Below are positions 41,986 through 49,558 of a DNA stretch of 64,000 bases, piece by piece. The stretch comes from Micromonospora wenchangensis (GTDB lineage Bacteria; Actinomycetota; Actinomycetes; Mycobacteriales; Micromonosporaceae), in the NCBI RefSeq assembly GCF_002210435.1, contig NZ_MZMV01000007.1:1-64000 (forward strand). Reading direction: 5' to 3'. The notes under the pieces are model-generated. The model was given only the letters and a program-made list of their open reading frames with translations. It made no database searches and was not told the DNA's origin. The translations under genes were made by a program, and so were the position numbers. Position 1 is the stretch's first letter. Every line of letters starts with the position of its first letter.

Positions 41986-43221
41986 GTGACCGACACCCGG
42001 ACCGCCGGCGCGGTCCGCCAGGGCAGCCTGCGCGAACTCAACCTCGCCGTGGTGCTGCGGCGGATCGCCGCGACCGACCGGCCGCCCTCCCGGGCCGAGA
42101 TCGCCGCCGACACCGGCCTGACCCGGGCCACCGTGTCGGCCGTCGTCGACGACCTGATCGCCGGCCGGCTGGTCACCGAGGCCGACCCCGCGCCCCGCAC
42201 CGGCGCCGGCCGCCCCGCCCGGGGACTGCTGCTCGGCGACACCGGGCCGGCCGGGCTCGGCCTGGAGGTCAACGTCGACTACCTCGCCGCCTGCGTGGTC
42301 GACCTCACCGGCGCGGTCCGGCACCACGAGGTACGCCGGGTCGACCTGCGCCCGCTCTCCCCCGCCGACGCGCTCACCGACCTGGTCGCCCTGGCCCGAC
42401 GGGCGCGGACCGCCGCCGACGACGCCGGCCTCGGCCTGGCCGGGGCGGCCCTGGCCGTGCCGGGGCTGGTCGACGCGCGCGGCCTGGTCCGGCTCGCCCC
42501 CAACCTGGGCTGGCGGGACGTCGACGTGCCGGCCCTGCTCGCCGGCCACCCCGCCCTCACCGACCCGGTCGACGGGGTGCCGCCGCTGGTGGTGGAGAAC
42601 GAGGCGAACCTCGCCGCGCTGGGCGAGCTGCACGCCCGTCCCGGGGGCCCGCAGAGCTTCCTGCACGTCTCCGGCGAGATCGGCATCGGCGCGGGGATCG
42701 TGCTCGACGGGGCGCTGTTCCGGGGTTCCCGGGGGTGGAGCGGGGAACTGGGCCACGTACCCGTCGATCCGGGCGGCCCCACCTGCCGCTGCGGGGCGCG
42801 CGGCTGCCTGGAGACGTACGCCGGGCAGGAGGCCGTGCTGGCCGCGGCCGGGCTGGCCGGGGTGGACCTGCCAGCCGACACCGCCGCCCGCCGGCTGGCC
42901 GACCTGGCCTGCTCCGGCGACCCGGCCGCGCTCGACGCGCTGCACGCCGCCGGCACCGCGCTCGGGGTGGCCGTCTCCGGGGTGGTGAACCTGCTCGACC
43001 TGGACACCGTCGTGCTCGGCGGCGGGTACGCGACCCTGGCGCAGTGGCTGTGCCCGCCGGTGCTGGCCGAACTCGACGCCCGGGTGCTCACCAGCGGGTG
43101 GTCCCCGGTGACCGTCCGGCCGGCGGCGCTCGGGGCCGAGTCGGCGGCCGTCGGCGGGGCCGGTGCGGTGGTACGCCGGATCATCGCCCGGCCGTCCGGC
43201 TGGCTGTCCCGGCCGGGGTGA
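41986..43221 (+). CDS. xylR: ROK-family transcriptional regulator (XylR-type)
   Basis: A 411-residue ROK repressor. The N-terminal winged helix ([41 protein letters not shown]) is followed by the ROK sugar-kinase-like domain with [35 protein letters not shown], and the zinc site [18 protein letters not shown]. No full kinase function is expected. GTG 41986 was taken as the start because homologues begin near [15 protein letters not shown] 41959 in frame is possible but lies over the operator. Divergence from xylA indicates control of xylose use. Confidence 0.88.
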   Translation: MTDTRTAGAVRQGSLRELNLAVVLRRIAATDRPPSRAEIAADTGLTRATVSAVVDDLIAGRLVTEADPAPRTGAGRPARGLLLGDTGPAGLGLEVNVDYLAACVVDLTGAVRHHEVRRVDLRPLSPADALTDLVALARRARTAADDAGLGLAGAALAVPGLVDARGLVRLAPNLGWRDVDVPALLAGHPALTDPVDGVPPLVVENEANLAALGELHARPGGPQSFLHVSGEIGIGAGIVLDGALFRGSRGWSGELGHVPVDPGGPTCRCGARGCLETYAGQEAVLAAAGLAGVDLPADTAARRLADLACSGDPAALDALHAAGTALGVAVSGVVNLLDLDTVVLGGGYATLAQWLCPPVLAELDARVLTSGWSPVTVRPAALGAESAAVGGAGAVVRRIIARPSGWLSRPG

Positions 43222-43311
43222 CCCCCGCTTCCTCGCTGGCCGATCGCCGGCCCACCTCGGTACGCTTTCCCTGCGGCAACCAAATTTCCTACCGAGGAGA
43301 GCACTCCCAGC

Positions 43312-43356
43312 ATGCGCAGAGGTCGACAGACCGACGCGCCCGGCGACCGGCGGTGA
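43312..43356 (+). CDS. Upstream 14-codon ORF coupled to the SpoIIE phosphatase
   Basis: ATG 43312 encodes MRRGRQTDAPGDRR and its TGA (43354-43356) overlaps the phosphatase GTG (43353-43355) as GTGA. A GAGGAGAG site lies about 10-14 nt upstream of the ATG, and TACGCT at 43261-43266 is a possible -10. The phosphatase GTG has no ribosome-binding site of its own, so reinitiation is likely. Confidence 0.4.
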   Translation: MRRGRQTDAPGDRR

Positions 43357-45029
43357 CGACGACCCACCGGGACGGGCACGCCGGCCCGGTGAGCGGGGGC
43401 GGACAGGTCTCCCCCGCACCGGCCCACCCGTCGCCGGACGGCCCGCTGCCGGCCGACCCGCAGCTCGCCCGGGAACTGCTCGACGGGCTCGCCGAGGCGG
43501 TGGTCACCACCGACCGCGCCGGGCGGGTCACCCTGGTCAACGCCATGGCCGGGCAGCTCCTGCCCGAGCTGACCCCCGGCACCGACCTGACCCGGGGAAC
43601 CGTGCCGGCGCTGACCCGCGCGGTCACCGGCGACACCGCGACGTTCGACGCCGAGCACCGGGGACGCCGGCTGCGCGGGGTCTGCCGTCCCCTGGCCGGC
43701 GGGGGCTGCGCCTGGTACGTGCGGGACGTCACCGACGAACACGCCCGCACCGACGCGTTGCTCGCCGAGCGTTCCCGCACCGCGTTCCTGGCCCGGGCCG
43801 GCAGCCGGCTCGGGCTCTCGCTGCACCGCGAGCAGACCCTGCGCAGCGCCGTCACCCTGCCCGTGCCCTACCTGGCCGACGCGGCGCTGGTCGTGCACCG
43901 GCCGCCGCAGCCCGGCGAGGACGTCCCGCACTGGCTCCGGTACGCCGACGGCGACCCCGCCCCGGTCGGTGGGATCGCCGACCCGGAGCTGACCGGCGCG
44001 GTCCCCGGGCTCGTCGAGGCGCTCAGCGGCGCTACCACCGACCCCAGTCCCTGGCTCGACGCCGAACTGGCCGACCTGGACGCCGTGCTGCCGCCGGAGT
44101 TCGGCCGCCCCGGCACCGTGCTGACCAGCCCGATGCCCAGCGCCGGCGGACCGGCCGGCGCGCTGATCCTGGTCCGGCGGGTCGGCCGGCCCGGCTTCGA
44201 CCAGCGCGACATCGAGCTGGCCCGGGAGTTCGCCGCCCGCGCCGGCTCCGCGGTCGCCGCCGCCGAACTCTACGGCGAGCAGGCCCACCTGGCCCGGGTG
44301 CTCCAGCACAGCCTGCTCCCCCCGGAACTGCCCCCGGTGCCCGGCGTCACCCTCGCCGGCGGTTACCGCTCCGCCGGGGACAGCCTGCGCATCGGCGGCG
44401 ACTTCTACGAGGTCTTCCGCACCGCCACCGGGGCCCTGTTCGCCCTCGGCGACGTCTGCGGCAAGGGGGTCGGCGCGGCCGTGCTCACCGGCCGGGTACG
44501 CCAGTCGTTGCAGACCCTGCGGCTGGTCGAGCAGCGTCCCCGGGAGCTCGTCACCCTGCTCAACCGGGCGCTGTTCGACTCCCCCGACGCCGCCCGGCGC
44601 AGCCAGTTCACCACCCTGCTGCTGGGCACCACCGAACCGGGGGACGACGGCGGCCTGCGGGTCCGTATCGCCGGCGGCGGGCACCCGTCCCCGCTGGTGG
44701 TACGCGCCGACGGCAGCATCGTCGAGGCCCGGGTGGGCGGGATGCCGATCGGCGCGTTCGCCTCGGCGACCTTCGTCGAGGTGGAGATCCGCCTCGCCCC
44801 GGGTGAGCTGCTGCTGGCGTACACCGACGGGGTGACCGAGGCACGCGGCGGCGCGGCGGCCGTCGAGATGTTCGGTGAGCAGCGGCTGCGGCAGGCCCTC
44901 GCCGCCGTGGCCGGCCTGCCGCCCGCCGCCGTGATCGACTGGCTGCTCCAACTCGTCGACGAGTGGCTGGACGGAGAGAGCCACGACGACATCGCGATGC
45001 TGGCCGTCCGCGCGGCGGACCCGGCGTGA
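43353..45029 (+). CDS. PAS-GAF-SpoIIE serine phosphatase
   Basis: A 558-residue regulator. Domains in order: a disordered N-terminus (~1-35), a PAS-like domain (~36-120; LLDGLAEAVVTTDRAGRVTLVN), a GAF domain (~140-310) and a SpoIIE/PP2C phosphatase (~320-555). The phosphatase has HSLLPPELPPVPGVTLAGGY, IGGDFYEVFRTATG (metal Asp), LGDVCGKGVGAAVLTG, IAGGGHPSPLVVRADG, LLAYTDGVTEARG and SHDDIAMLAV. Such enzymes dephosphorylate anti-anti-sigma factors in partner switching. It is coupled by GTGA to a B12-binding protein, an unusual sensor partner. No kinase or anti-anti-sigma gene is adjacent. Confidence 0.9.
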   Translation: MTTTHRDGHAGPVSGGGQVSPAPAHPSPDGPLPADPQLARELLDGLAEAVVTTDRAGRVTLVNAMAGQLLPELTPGTDLTRGTVPALTRAVTGDTATFDAEHRGRRLRGVCRPLAGGGCAWYVRDVTDEHARTDALLAERSRTAFLARAGSRLGLSLHREQTLRSAVTLPVPYLADAALVVHRPPQPGEDVPHWLRYADGDPAPVGGIADPELTGAVPGLVEALSGATTDPSPWLDAELADLDAVLPPEFGRPGTVLTSPMPSAGGPAGALILVRRVGRPGFDQRDIELAREFAARAGSAVAAAELYGEQAHLARVLQHSLLPPELPPVPGVTLAGGYRSAGDSLRIGGDFYEVFRTATGALFALGDVCGKGVGAAVLTGRVRQSLQTLRLVEQRPRELVTLLNRALFDSPDAARRSQFTTLLLGTTEPGDDGGLRVRIAGGGHPSPLVVRADGSIVEARVGGMPIGAFASATFVEVEIRLAPGELLLAYTDGVTEARGGAAAVEMFGEQRLRQALAAVAGLPPAAVIDWLLQLVDEWLDGESHDDIAMLAVRAADPA

Positions 45030-46075
45030 GCCGACCGGACGGGCCGACCGCCGCGGCCCCCGGCCCGCCGGCCGTCCCCGGGCCGGCCGTGGTGGGCCCG
45101 GAGGTCGTCGCGGCGTACCTCGACTGTCTGGACCGGGCCGACCTGCCCGCCGCCACCCGGATCGCGACCGGGCTGCTGGACGCCGGCTCGTCGGTGGCCG
45201 ACGTCCTGGTGGACCTGGTCGCCGTGACCCAGCGCGAGGTGGGGCTGCGCTGGTTGACCGGCAGGTGGAGCGTCGCCCAGGAACACGCCGCCACCCACGT
45301 CAGCGAGCGGGTGGTCGAGGCGGTCGCCGCCCGCAGCGGCCCGACGGGCGACCGGGGGCACGTGGTGATGGCCTGCGTCGAGGGCGAGTGGCACGCGCTG
45401 GCCGCCCGGATCGTCGTCGAGGTGGTCCGCGCCGCCGGCTGGCGGGTCACCTTCCTCGGTGCCAGCGTGCCGGTCCGGCACCTGGTCTCCTACCTGCACC
45501 AGACCGGCCCGGACGCGGTGCTGCTGAGCTGCGTGCAGCCGAGCCGGTTGATCCGGGCGGGGCGGATGATCGAGGCGTGCCGGGCGGCCGGGGTGCCGGT
45601 GGTGGCCGGTGGCCCGGGTTTCGGCCCGGACGGCCGCTGGGCCGCCGCCGTCGGTGCCGTCGCCTGGGGGGCGACCGCCCGGGACGCGGCCCGGCTGCTG
45701 GCCGGCCCGCTGTGCCCGACGACGCCCACCGGGCCCGTCCCGGCGGCCGGCACCGACGAGTACGTCGCGGTGCTGCGCCGCCGCCGTGACCTCGTGCAGC
45801 TCGTGCTCCGCGAGGTGGCCCCGGAGCCCGACCGGGTCGAGGACGTCGCCGGCGCGGTCGCCCAGCTGGTCGACGCGCTGGCCGCGGCGATCCGGGTCGG
45901 CGACCCGGGGCTGCTCGTCGAGTTCGTCCGCTGGCAGACGGAGGTGCCCGACGCCCGGGACGGCTCCCCACTGCTGGACACCATGCTCCGGGTGTGCGCC
46001 ACCGCGCTGACCGAGCACCCGCACGCCGGGAACTACCTGCGTCAGGCCCGGACCCTGCTGACCACGACCCCGTGA
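45026..46075 (+). CDS. B12-binding, CarH-like sensor protein without HTH
   Basis: A 349-residue protein starting GTG 45026. A four-helix cap (~25-100) carries W76-x9-E86-H87 in RWLTGRWSVAQEHAAT, the Wx9EH signature of adenosylcobalamin photoreceptors of the CarH family. The Rossmann B12 domain (~110-235) has EGEWHALAARIV (E121-x-H123, lower-ligand candidate, with A in place of the usual G), TFLGASVPVRHL, LLSCVQPSR and VVAGGPGFG. Unlike CarH there is no MerR DNA-binding domain. A C-terminal helical region (~250-349) is unidentified. It is translationally coupled to the SpoIIE phosphatase and probably senses light or cobalamin for it; this role is inferred. Confidence 0.82.
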   Translation: MSRPDGPTAAAPGPPAVPGPAVVGPEVVAAYLDCLDRADLPAATRIATGLLDAGSSVADVLVDLVAVTQREVGLRWLTGRWSVAQEHAATHVSERVVEAVAARSGPTGDRGHVVMACVEGEWHALAARIVVEVVRAAGWRVTFLGASVPVRHLVSYLHQTGPDAVLLSCVQPSRLIRAGRMIEACRAAGVPVVAGGPGFGPDGRWAAAVGAVAWGATARDAARLLAGPLCPTTPTGPVPAAGTDEYVAVLRRRRDLVQLVLREVAPEPDRVEDVAGAVAQLVDALAAAIRVGDPGLLVEFVRWQTEVPDARDGSPLLDTMLRVCATALTEHPHAGNYLRQARTLLTTTP

Positions 46076-46083
46076 CCGCCGGA

Positions 46084-46629
46084 TCAGGCCGAACGGGCCG
46101 CCGGGGCGCCGTCGCCGGGGCGGGCCCTCGGCGGGGGCGGCGCGGACGGTAACTCGACCACCGGACCGCCCTCCCCCTCCCGGGCCCGCGCCACCCGGTC
46201 GAACTCCACCAGCCCGCGCAGCAACGCCCCCCGGCCCTCGCCGCTCATCCCGGCCAGCACGGCGGCGAGCCGCTGCCGGCGGTCCCGGCGCAGCTCGGCC
46301 AGGAGGCGGGTCGCCTCCGGGGTCAGGTGCAGGGCGATCTCCCGCCGGTCCGACCGGCCCGGCTCCCGCTCCAGCATGCCGGCGGCGACCAGCCGGTCGC
46401 AGAGCCGGCTCGCCGAGGAGAGCAGCATGTTGAGCAGGGTGGCGAGCCGGCGCAGGTTGATCCCGTCGTGCCGTTCGACCACCATGACGGCACGTAACTG
46501 CGCGCTGGACAGCCGGCTGGTGGTGCTCTCCCGGGCCGCCTCCCACACGGAGAGCAGGGCCCCTGTCGCGGCGTCCAGCTCGGCGGCCATACTCACGTCT
46601 GGTCCGCTAGGACCGCTTTCTTCGGCCAT
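46084..46629 (-). CDS. MarR-family transcriptional regulator
   Basis: A 181-residue regulator with a winged-helix MarR domain (~15-145): RLSSAQLRAVMVVERHDGINLR, RLATLLNMLLSSASRLCDRLVAAGMLEREPGRSDRREIALHLT in pieces, including the wing D(x)R. A Pro-rich tail follows. It is divergent from the second SpoIIE gene and converges on the B12-protein gene with 8 bp between stops. TAGTCT 10 nt before the ATG may be its -10. Divergent pairs of MarR and SpoIIE-type genes recur in actinobacteria; the effector is unknown. Confidence 0.87.
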   Translation of the reverse strand: MAEESGPSGPDVSMAAELDAATGALLSVWEAARESTTSRLSSAQLRAVMVVERHDGINLRRLATLLNMLLSSASRLCDRLVAAGMLEREPGRSDRREIALHLTPEATRLLAELRRDRRQRLAAVLAGMSGEGRGALLRGLVEFDRVARAREGEGGPVVELPSAPPPPRARPGDGAPAARSA

Positions 46630-46684
46630 GGTGGGCCCGAGACTACCCCCCGTACCAGGGGATCTGCCCTGTCAGGAGGCGTGC

Positions 46685-47818
46685 ATGACCAGCGGACCCG
46701 AGTGCCGGGCCCGACGGGTGCTGACCGAGTCACCCGCGGACCTGCTGCTGGAACGGCTCGCCGACGAGCTGGGGCGGTCCTACCGGATCACCGACGTGGA
46801 TCTGTTCCAGGTCGACTACCGGCTGTCGGTGCTGCTGCCACTGGGTGGCGGCGACCCGCTGACCGGGCCCGGTCACCCGGCCTGGCGCTGCTACGACCAC
46901 CAGCAGCCGGTGCTCGCCGACGGGGCCGGCTGGTTCCCCGTCGGCATGCGGGGTGAGCGGCGTGGGGTGCTGCGGCTGGCCCCCGTGCCCGAGGACCGGA
47001 CGGCGGTCGACGAGCTGACCCGCATCGCCACCGCCCTGGGGCACGAGTTGGCCGCGGTCACCGCCGGCACCGACGTCTACCGGGCCTCCCGCCGGGCCCG
47101 GCGGCTCACCCTCGCCGCCGAGATGCAGTGGGAACTGCTGCCCGGGCGCAGCCGGGACCGGCCCTCGTTCCGCCTCGCCGGCCAGCTCGAACCGGCGTAC
47201 GCGGTGCGCGGGGACAGTTTCGACTGGTCCGACGACGGCACCAGGCTGTGGCTGTCGGCCATCAACGGCACCGGTGAGGGGGTGGCCGCCTCGATGCTCA
47301 CCGCGCTGGCCACCCACGCGTTGCGCAACGCGCGCCGGGGCGGCCTGGCCCTCGCCGACCAGGTAGCCCTCGCCGACCAGGCGGTCTACGCCCTGCACCG
47401 GGGCGAGCAGCACCTGTCCGCCCTGGTGATGGAGCTGGACCTGGCCACCGGGGTGCTGACGGCGGTGGACGCCGGGTCGCCCCGGCTGGTGCTGCTGCGC
47501 GACGGCGAGGTCAGCGAGCAGGTGCTCGACAAGCAGTTCCCGCTGGGCATGTTCGAGGGCACCGACTACCAGCACCAGAGCTTCGAGCTGCGCCGTGGCG
47601 ACCGGCTGTTCGTGCTCAGCGACGGCGTGATCGACGCGACCGGGCAGCACGTCCGGTACGGCGAGACGGCGCTGGACCGGTTCCTGCGGCGTACCGGACC
47701 GATGACGCCGATGGACGCGGTCCGTTCGCTCATCGGGGACCTGCGCGCCTTCGTCGCCGGTGACCTGGTCGACGACGCGGTGGTGGTCTGCCTGGACTGG
47801 ACCGGTCCGCAGGAGTGA
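46685..47818 (+). CDS. SpoIIE-family PP2C phosphatase, GAF-like N-terminus
   Basis: A 377-residue protein starting at ATG 46685 (AGGAGG upstream). The N-terminal ~150 residues (LLLERLADELGRSYRITDVDLFQVDYRLSVLLPL in pieces) form a GAF-like module. The phosphatase domain (~160-375) begins LAAEMQWELLPGRS; the metal Asp motif is RGDSFDWSDDG, changed from the usual GGDFYD, and later parts include AINGTGEGVAASMLTAL, DAGSPRLVLLRDGE, LFVLSDGVIDATG and DDAVVVCLDW. Metal residues appear conserved, so activity is likely. It opposes the MarR gene. Confidence 0.85.
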   Translation: MTSGPECRARRVLTESPADLLLERLADELGRSYRITDVDLFQVDYRLSVLLPLGGGDPLTGPGHPAWRCYDHQQPVLADGAGWFPVGMRGERRGVLRLAPVPEDRTAVDELTRIATALGHELAAVTAGTDVYRASRRARRLTLAAEMQWELLPGRSRDRPSFRLAGQLEPAYAVRGDSFDWSDDGTRLWLSAINGTGEGVAASMLTALATHALRNARRGGLALADQVALADQAVYALHRGEQHLSALVMELDLATGVLTAVDAGSPRLVLLRDGEVSEQVLDKQFPLGMFEGTDYQHQSFELRRGDRLFVLSDGVIDATGQHVRYGETALDRFLRRTGPMTPMDAVRSLIGDLRAFVAGDLVDDAVVVCLDWTGPQE

Positions 47819-47824
47819 GACCGG

Positions 47825-47853
47825 CCGGCCCGGCGGGTACGCCGCCGGGCCGG
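47825..47853. terminator. Bidirectional terminator after the second phosphatase gene
   Basis: CCGGCCCGGCGG (47825-47836) pairs perfectly with CCGCCGGGCCGG (47842-47853), loop GTACG, between convergent genes. Confidence 0.7.
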
Positions 47854-47856
47854 CGG

Positions 47857-49344
47857 TCAGTAGGCTCCGCGTCCGCGCAGCACCGCGCCGAAGGTCTTCC
47901 ACAGGATGGTCAGGTCGGCGGCGAGCGACCAGTTCTCCACGTAGTAGAGGTCCAGCCGGATGCCGTCCTCCCAGCTCAGGTCGGACCGGCCGCTGACCTG
48001 CCAGAGTCCGGTCATGCCCGGCTTGACCAGCAGCCGGCGGGCCACGTCACCGTCGTAGCGGGCCACCTCGGACGGCAACGGCGGGCGGGGGCCGACCAGG
48101 CTCATCTGGCCGAGCAGCACGTTGACCAGCTGGGGTAGTTCGTCGAGCGACCACTTGCGCAGCAGCCGCCCGATCCGGGTGACCCGGGGGTCGTCGCGCA
48201 TTTTGAACATCAGCCCGTTGGTCTCGTTGCGGGCGACCAGCTCGGCCAGCAGCGCGTCGGCGTTGACCACCATGGTGCGGAACTTCAGCACCCCGAACTC
48301 CCGGCCGCCCTGCCCGACCCGGGTCTGCCGGAACAGCACCGGCCCCCGGCTGTCCAGCCGGACGGCCAGCGCGATCAGCGCCACCAGGGGCAGCAGCAGT
48401 GCCAGCGCCACCGCGGCGGCGGACCGGTCGACGAACTCCTTGACCAGCTTGCGGGCCCCCCGGAACTCCGGTGCCTCGACGTGGATCAGCGGCAGGCCGG
48501 CCACCGGGCGGGTGTGGATGCGCGGGCCGGCGACGTCGGTGAGGGCGGGGGCGACGACCAGGTCGATCCCGGTGCCCTCCAACTGCCAGCCCAGCCGGCG
48601 CAGCCGGGTCGCGGTCAGCTCGCCGGACGCGGTGACCGCGACGGTGTCCGCGCCGATCGCGGCGGCCGCCTCGGGGATGCCCCGCAGCGAACCCACCACC
48701 GGCACGTCGCTGAGCCGCTGCGGCACGGGGGCGAGCAGCGCGTCGGGGATGCACGCGCCGACCACGTGGTAGCCGGCGTACGGCTCCCGGCGCAGGGTGT
48801 GCACCAGCTCCAGCACGTGCGCGGTGTCCCCGACGACGAGCACCCGGCGGGACCAGCCGTCGCCCCGGCAGCGGGCCCGGTGCAGTGCCTTGCGGGCGGC
48901 GAACCGGGTGGCCACCAGCCCGACGGTGCCGACGGCGAAGGAGATGCCGAGGAAGCCCCGGGACACCCCGACGTCGAAGATGTAGCCGGCGATCGCGATC
49001 CCACCGGCCAGGCGCAGGCTCGCCCCGCTGACCCGCCGGTACTCGTCCGCGCCGTAGCCGAGCACCCGGTCGTCGTAGCAGCGCAGCGCCTTGAGCGAGA
49101 CCAGCCAGACCAGCACGAGGGCCGGCGCCACCACCACGTACGGGATCTCCGACCCGCGCGGCACGGCGTCACCGAAGCGGGTGGCGTAGCCGGCCAGGAC
49201 CGCCAGCGACAGCACGGCGGTGTCCAGCACCACGAGCGTCCGCACGTAGCCCCGCTGGCTGGACCGGGATCGGGTACCCGCCGGCCGGGCACCGGGTGCC
49301 GACGGCGAGGTACGGACGGGCGTGGACAGTGTCGCCGAGGTCAC
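47857..49344 (-). CDS. Polyprenyl-phosphate sugar phosphotransferase (exopolysaccharide initiation)
   Basis: A 495-residue membrane enzyme of the WbaP/CpsD/EpsE type. Four helices in the first ~145 residues are followed by a CoA-binding-like Rossmann region (~160-260; RRVLVVGDTAHVLELVHTL) and a final membrane helix (~300) before the catalytic domain: RTRVGQGGREFGVLKFRTM, RDDPRVTRIGRLLRKWSLDELPQLVNVL in pieces, MSLVGPRPPLPSEV, KPGMTGLWQVSGRSDLSWEDGIRLDLYYVENWSL. It attaches a sugar-1-phosphate to the lipid carrier to begin polysaccharide synthesis. GTG 49344 has GGGGGAGG upstream. No polysaccharide cluster is adjacent. Confidence 0.93.
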   Translation of the reverse strand: MTSATLSTPVRTSPSAPGARPAGTRSRSSQRGYVRTLVVLDTAVLSLAVLAGYATRFGDAVPRGSEIPYVVVAPALVLVWLVSLKALRCYDDRVLGYGADEYRRVSGASLRLAGGIAIAGYIFDVGVSRGFLGISFAVGTVGLVATRFAARKALHRARCRGDGWSRRVLVVGDTAHVLELVHTLRREPYAGYHVVGACIPDALLAPVPQRLSDVPVVGSLRGIPEAAAAIGADTVAVTASGELTATRLRRLGWQLEGTGIDLVVAPALTDVAGPRIHTRPVAGLPLIHVEAPEFRGARKLVKEFVDRSAAAVALALLLPLVALIALAVRLDSRGPVLFRQTRVGQGGREFGVLKFRTMVVNADALLAELVARNETNGLMFKMRDDPRVTRIGRLLRKWSLDELPQLVNVLLGQMSLVGPRPPLPSEVARYDGDVARRLLVKPGMTGLWQVSGRSDLSWEDGIRLDLYYVENWSLAADLTILWKTFGAVLRGRGAY

Positions 49345-49558
49345 CCAACCTCCCCCACATCACACTTGTCGGCTCCGGCACCGGCGGTCATCCCCGTGGG
49401 CCGGCCGCGGAGCACTCCCGACATCCTGCCCCACAATGATGCTCACCTATTGCTTCGGACGCATTACTGTCAGTTTTCCCTTGCCGCCGAGGCGGAGAAA
49501 TCCCACCACCACACCATTTCTCACCGAATGCAGTGGCCCATGTGCACTGTGCGAGGGC

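Noticed and set aside
41946..43352. Long extension of the SpoIIE phosphatase frame over the ROK gene
   Set aside because: The ROK frame is clearly coding (HTH and ROK motifs); the extension is low-quality shadow sequence.
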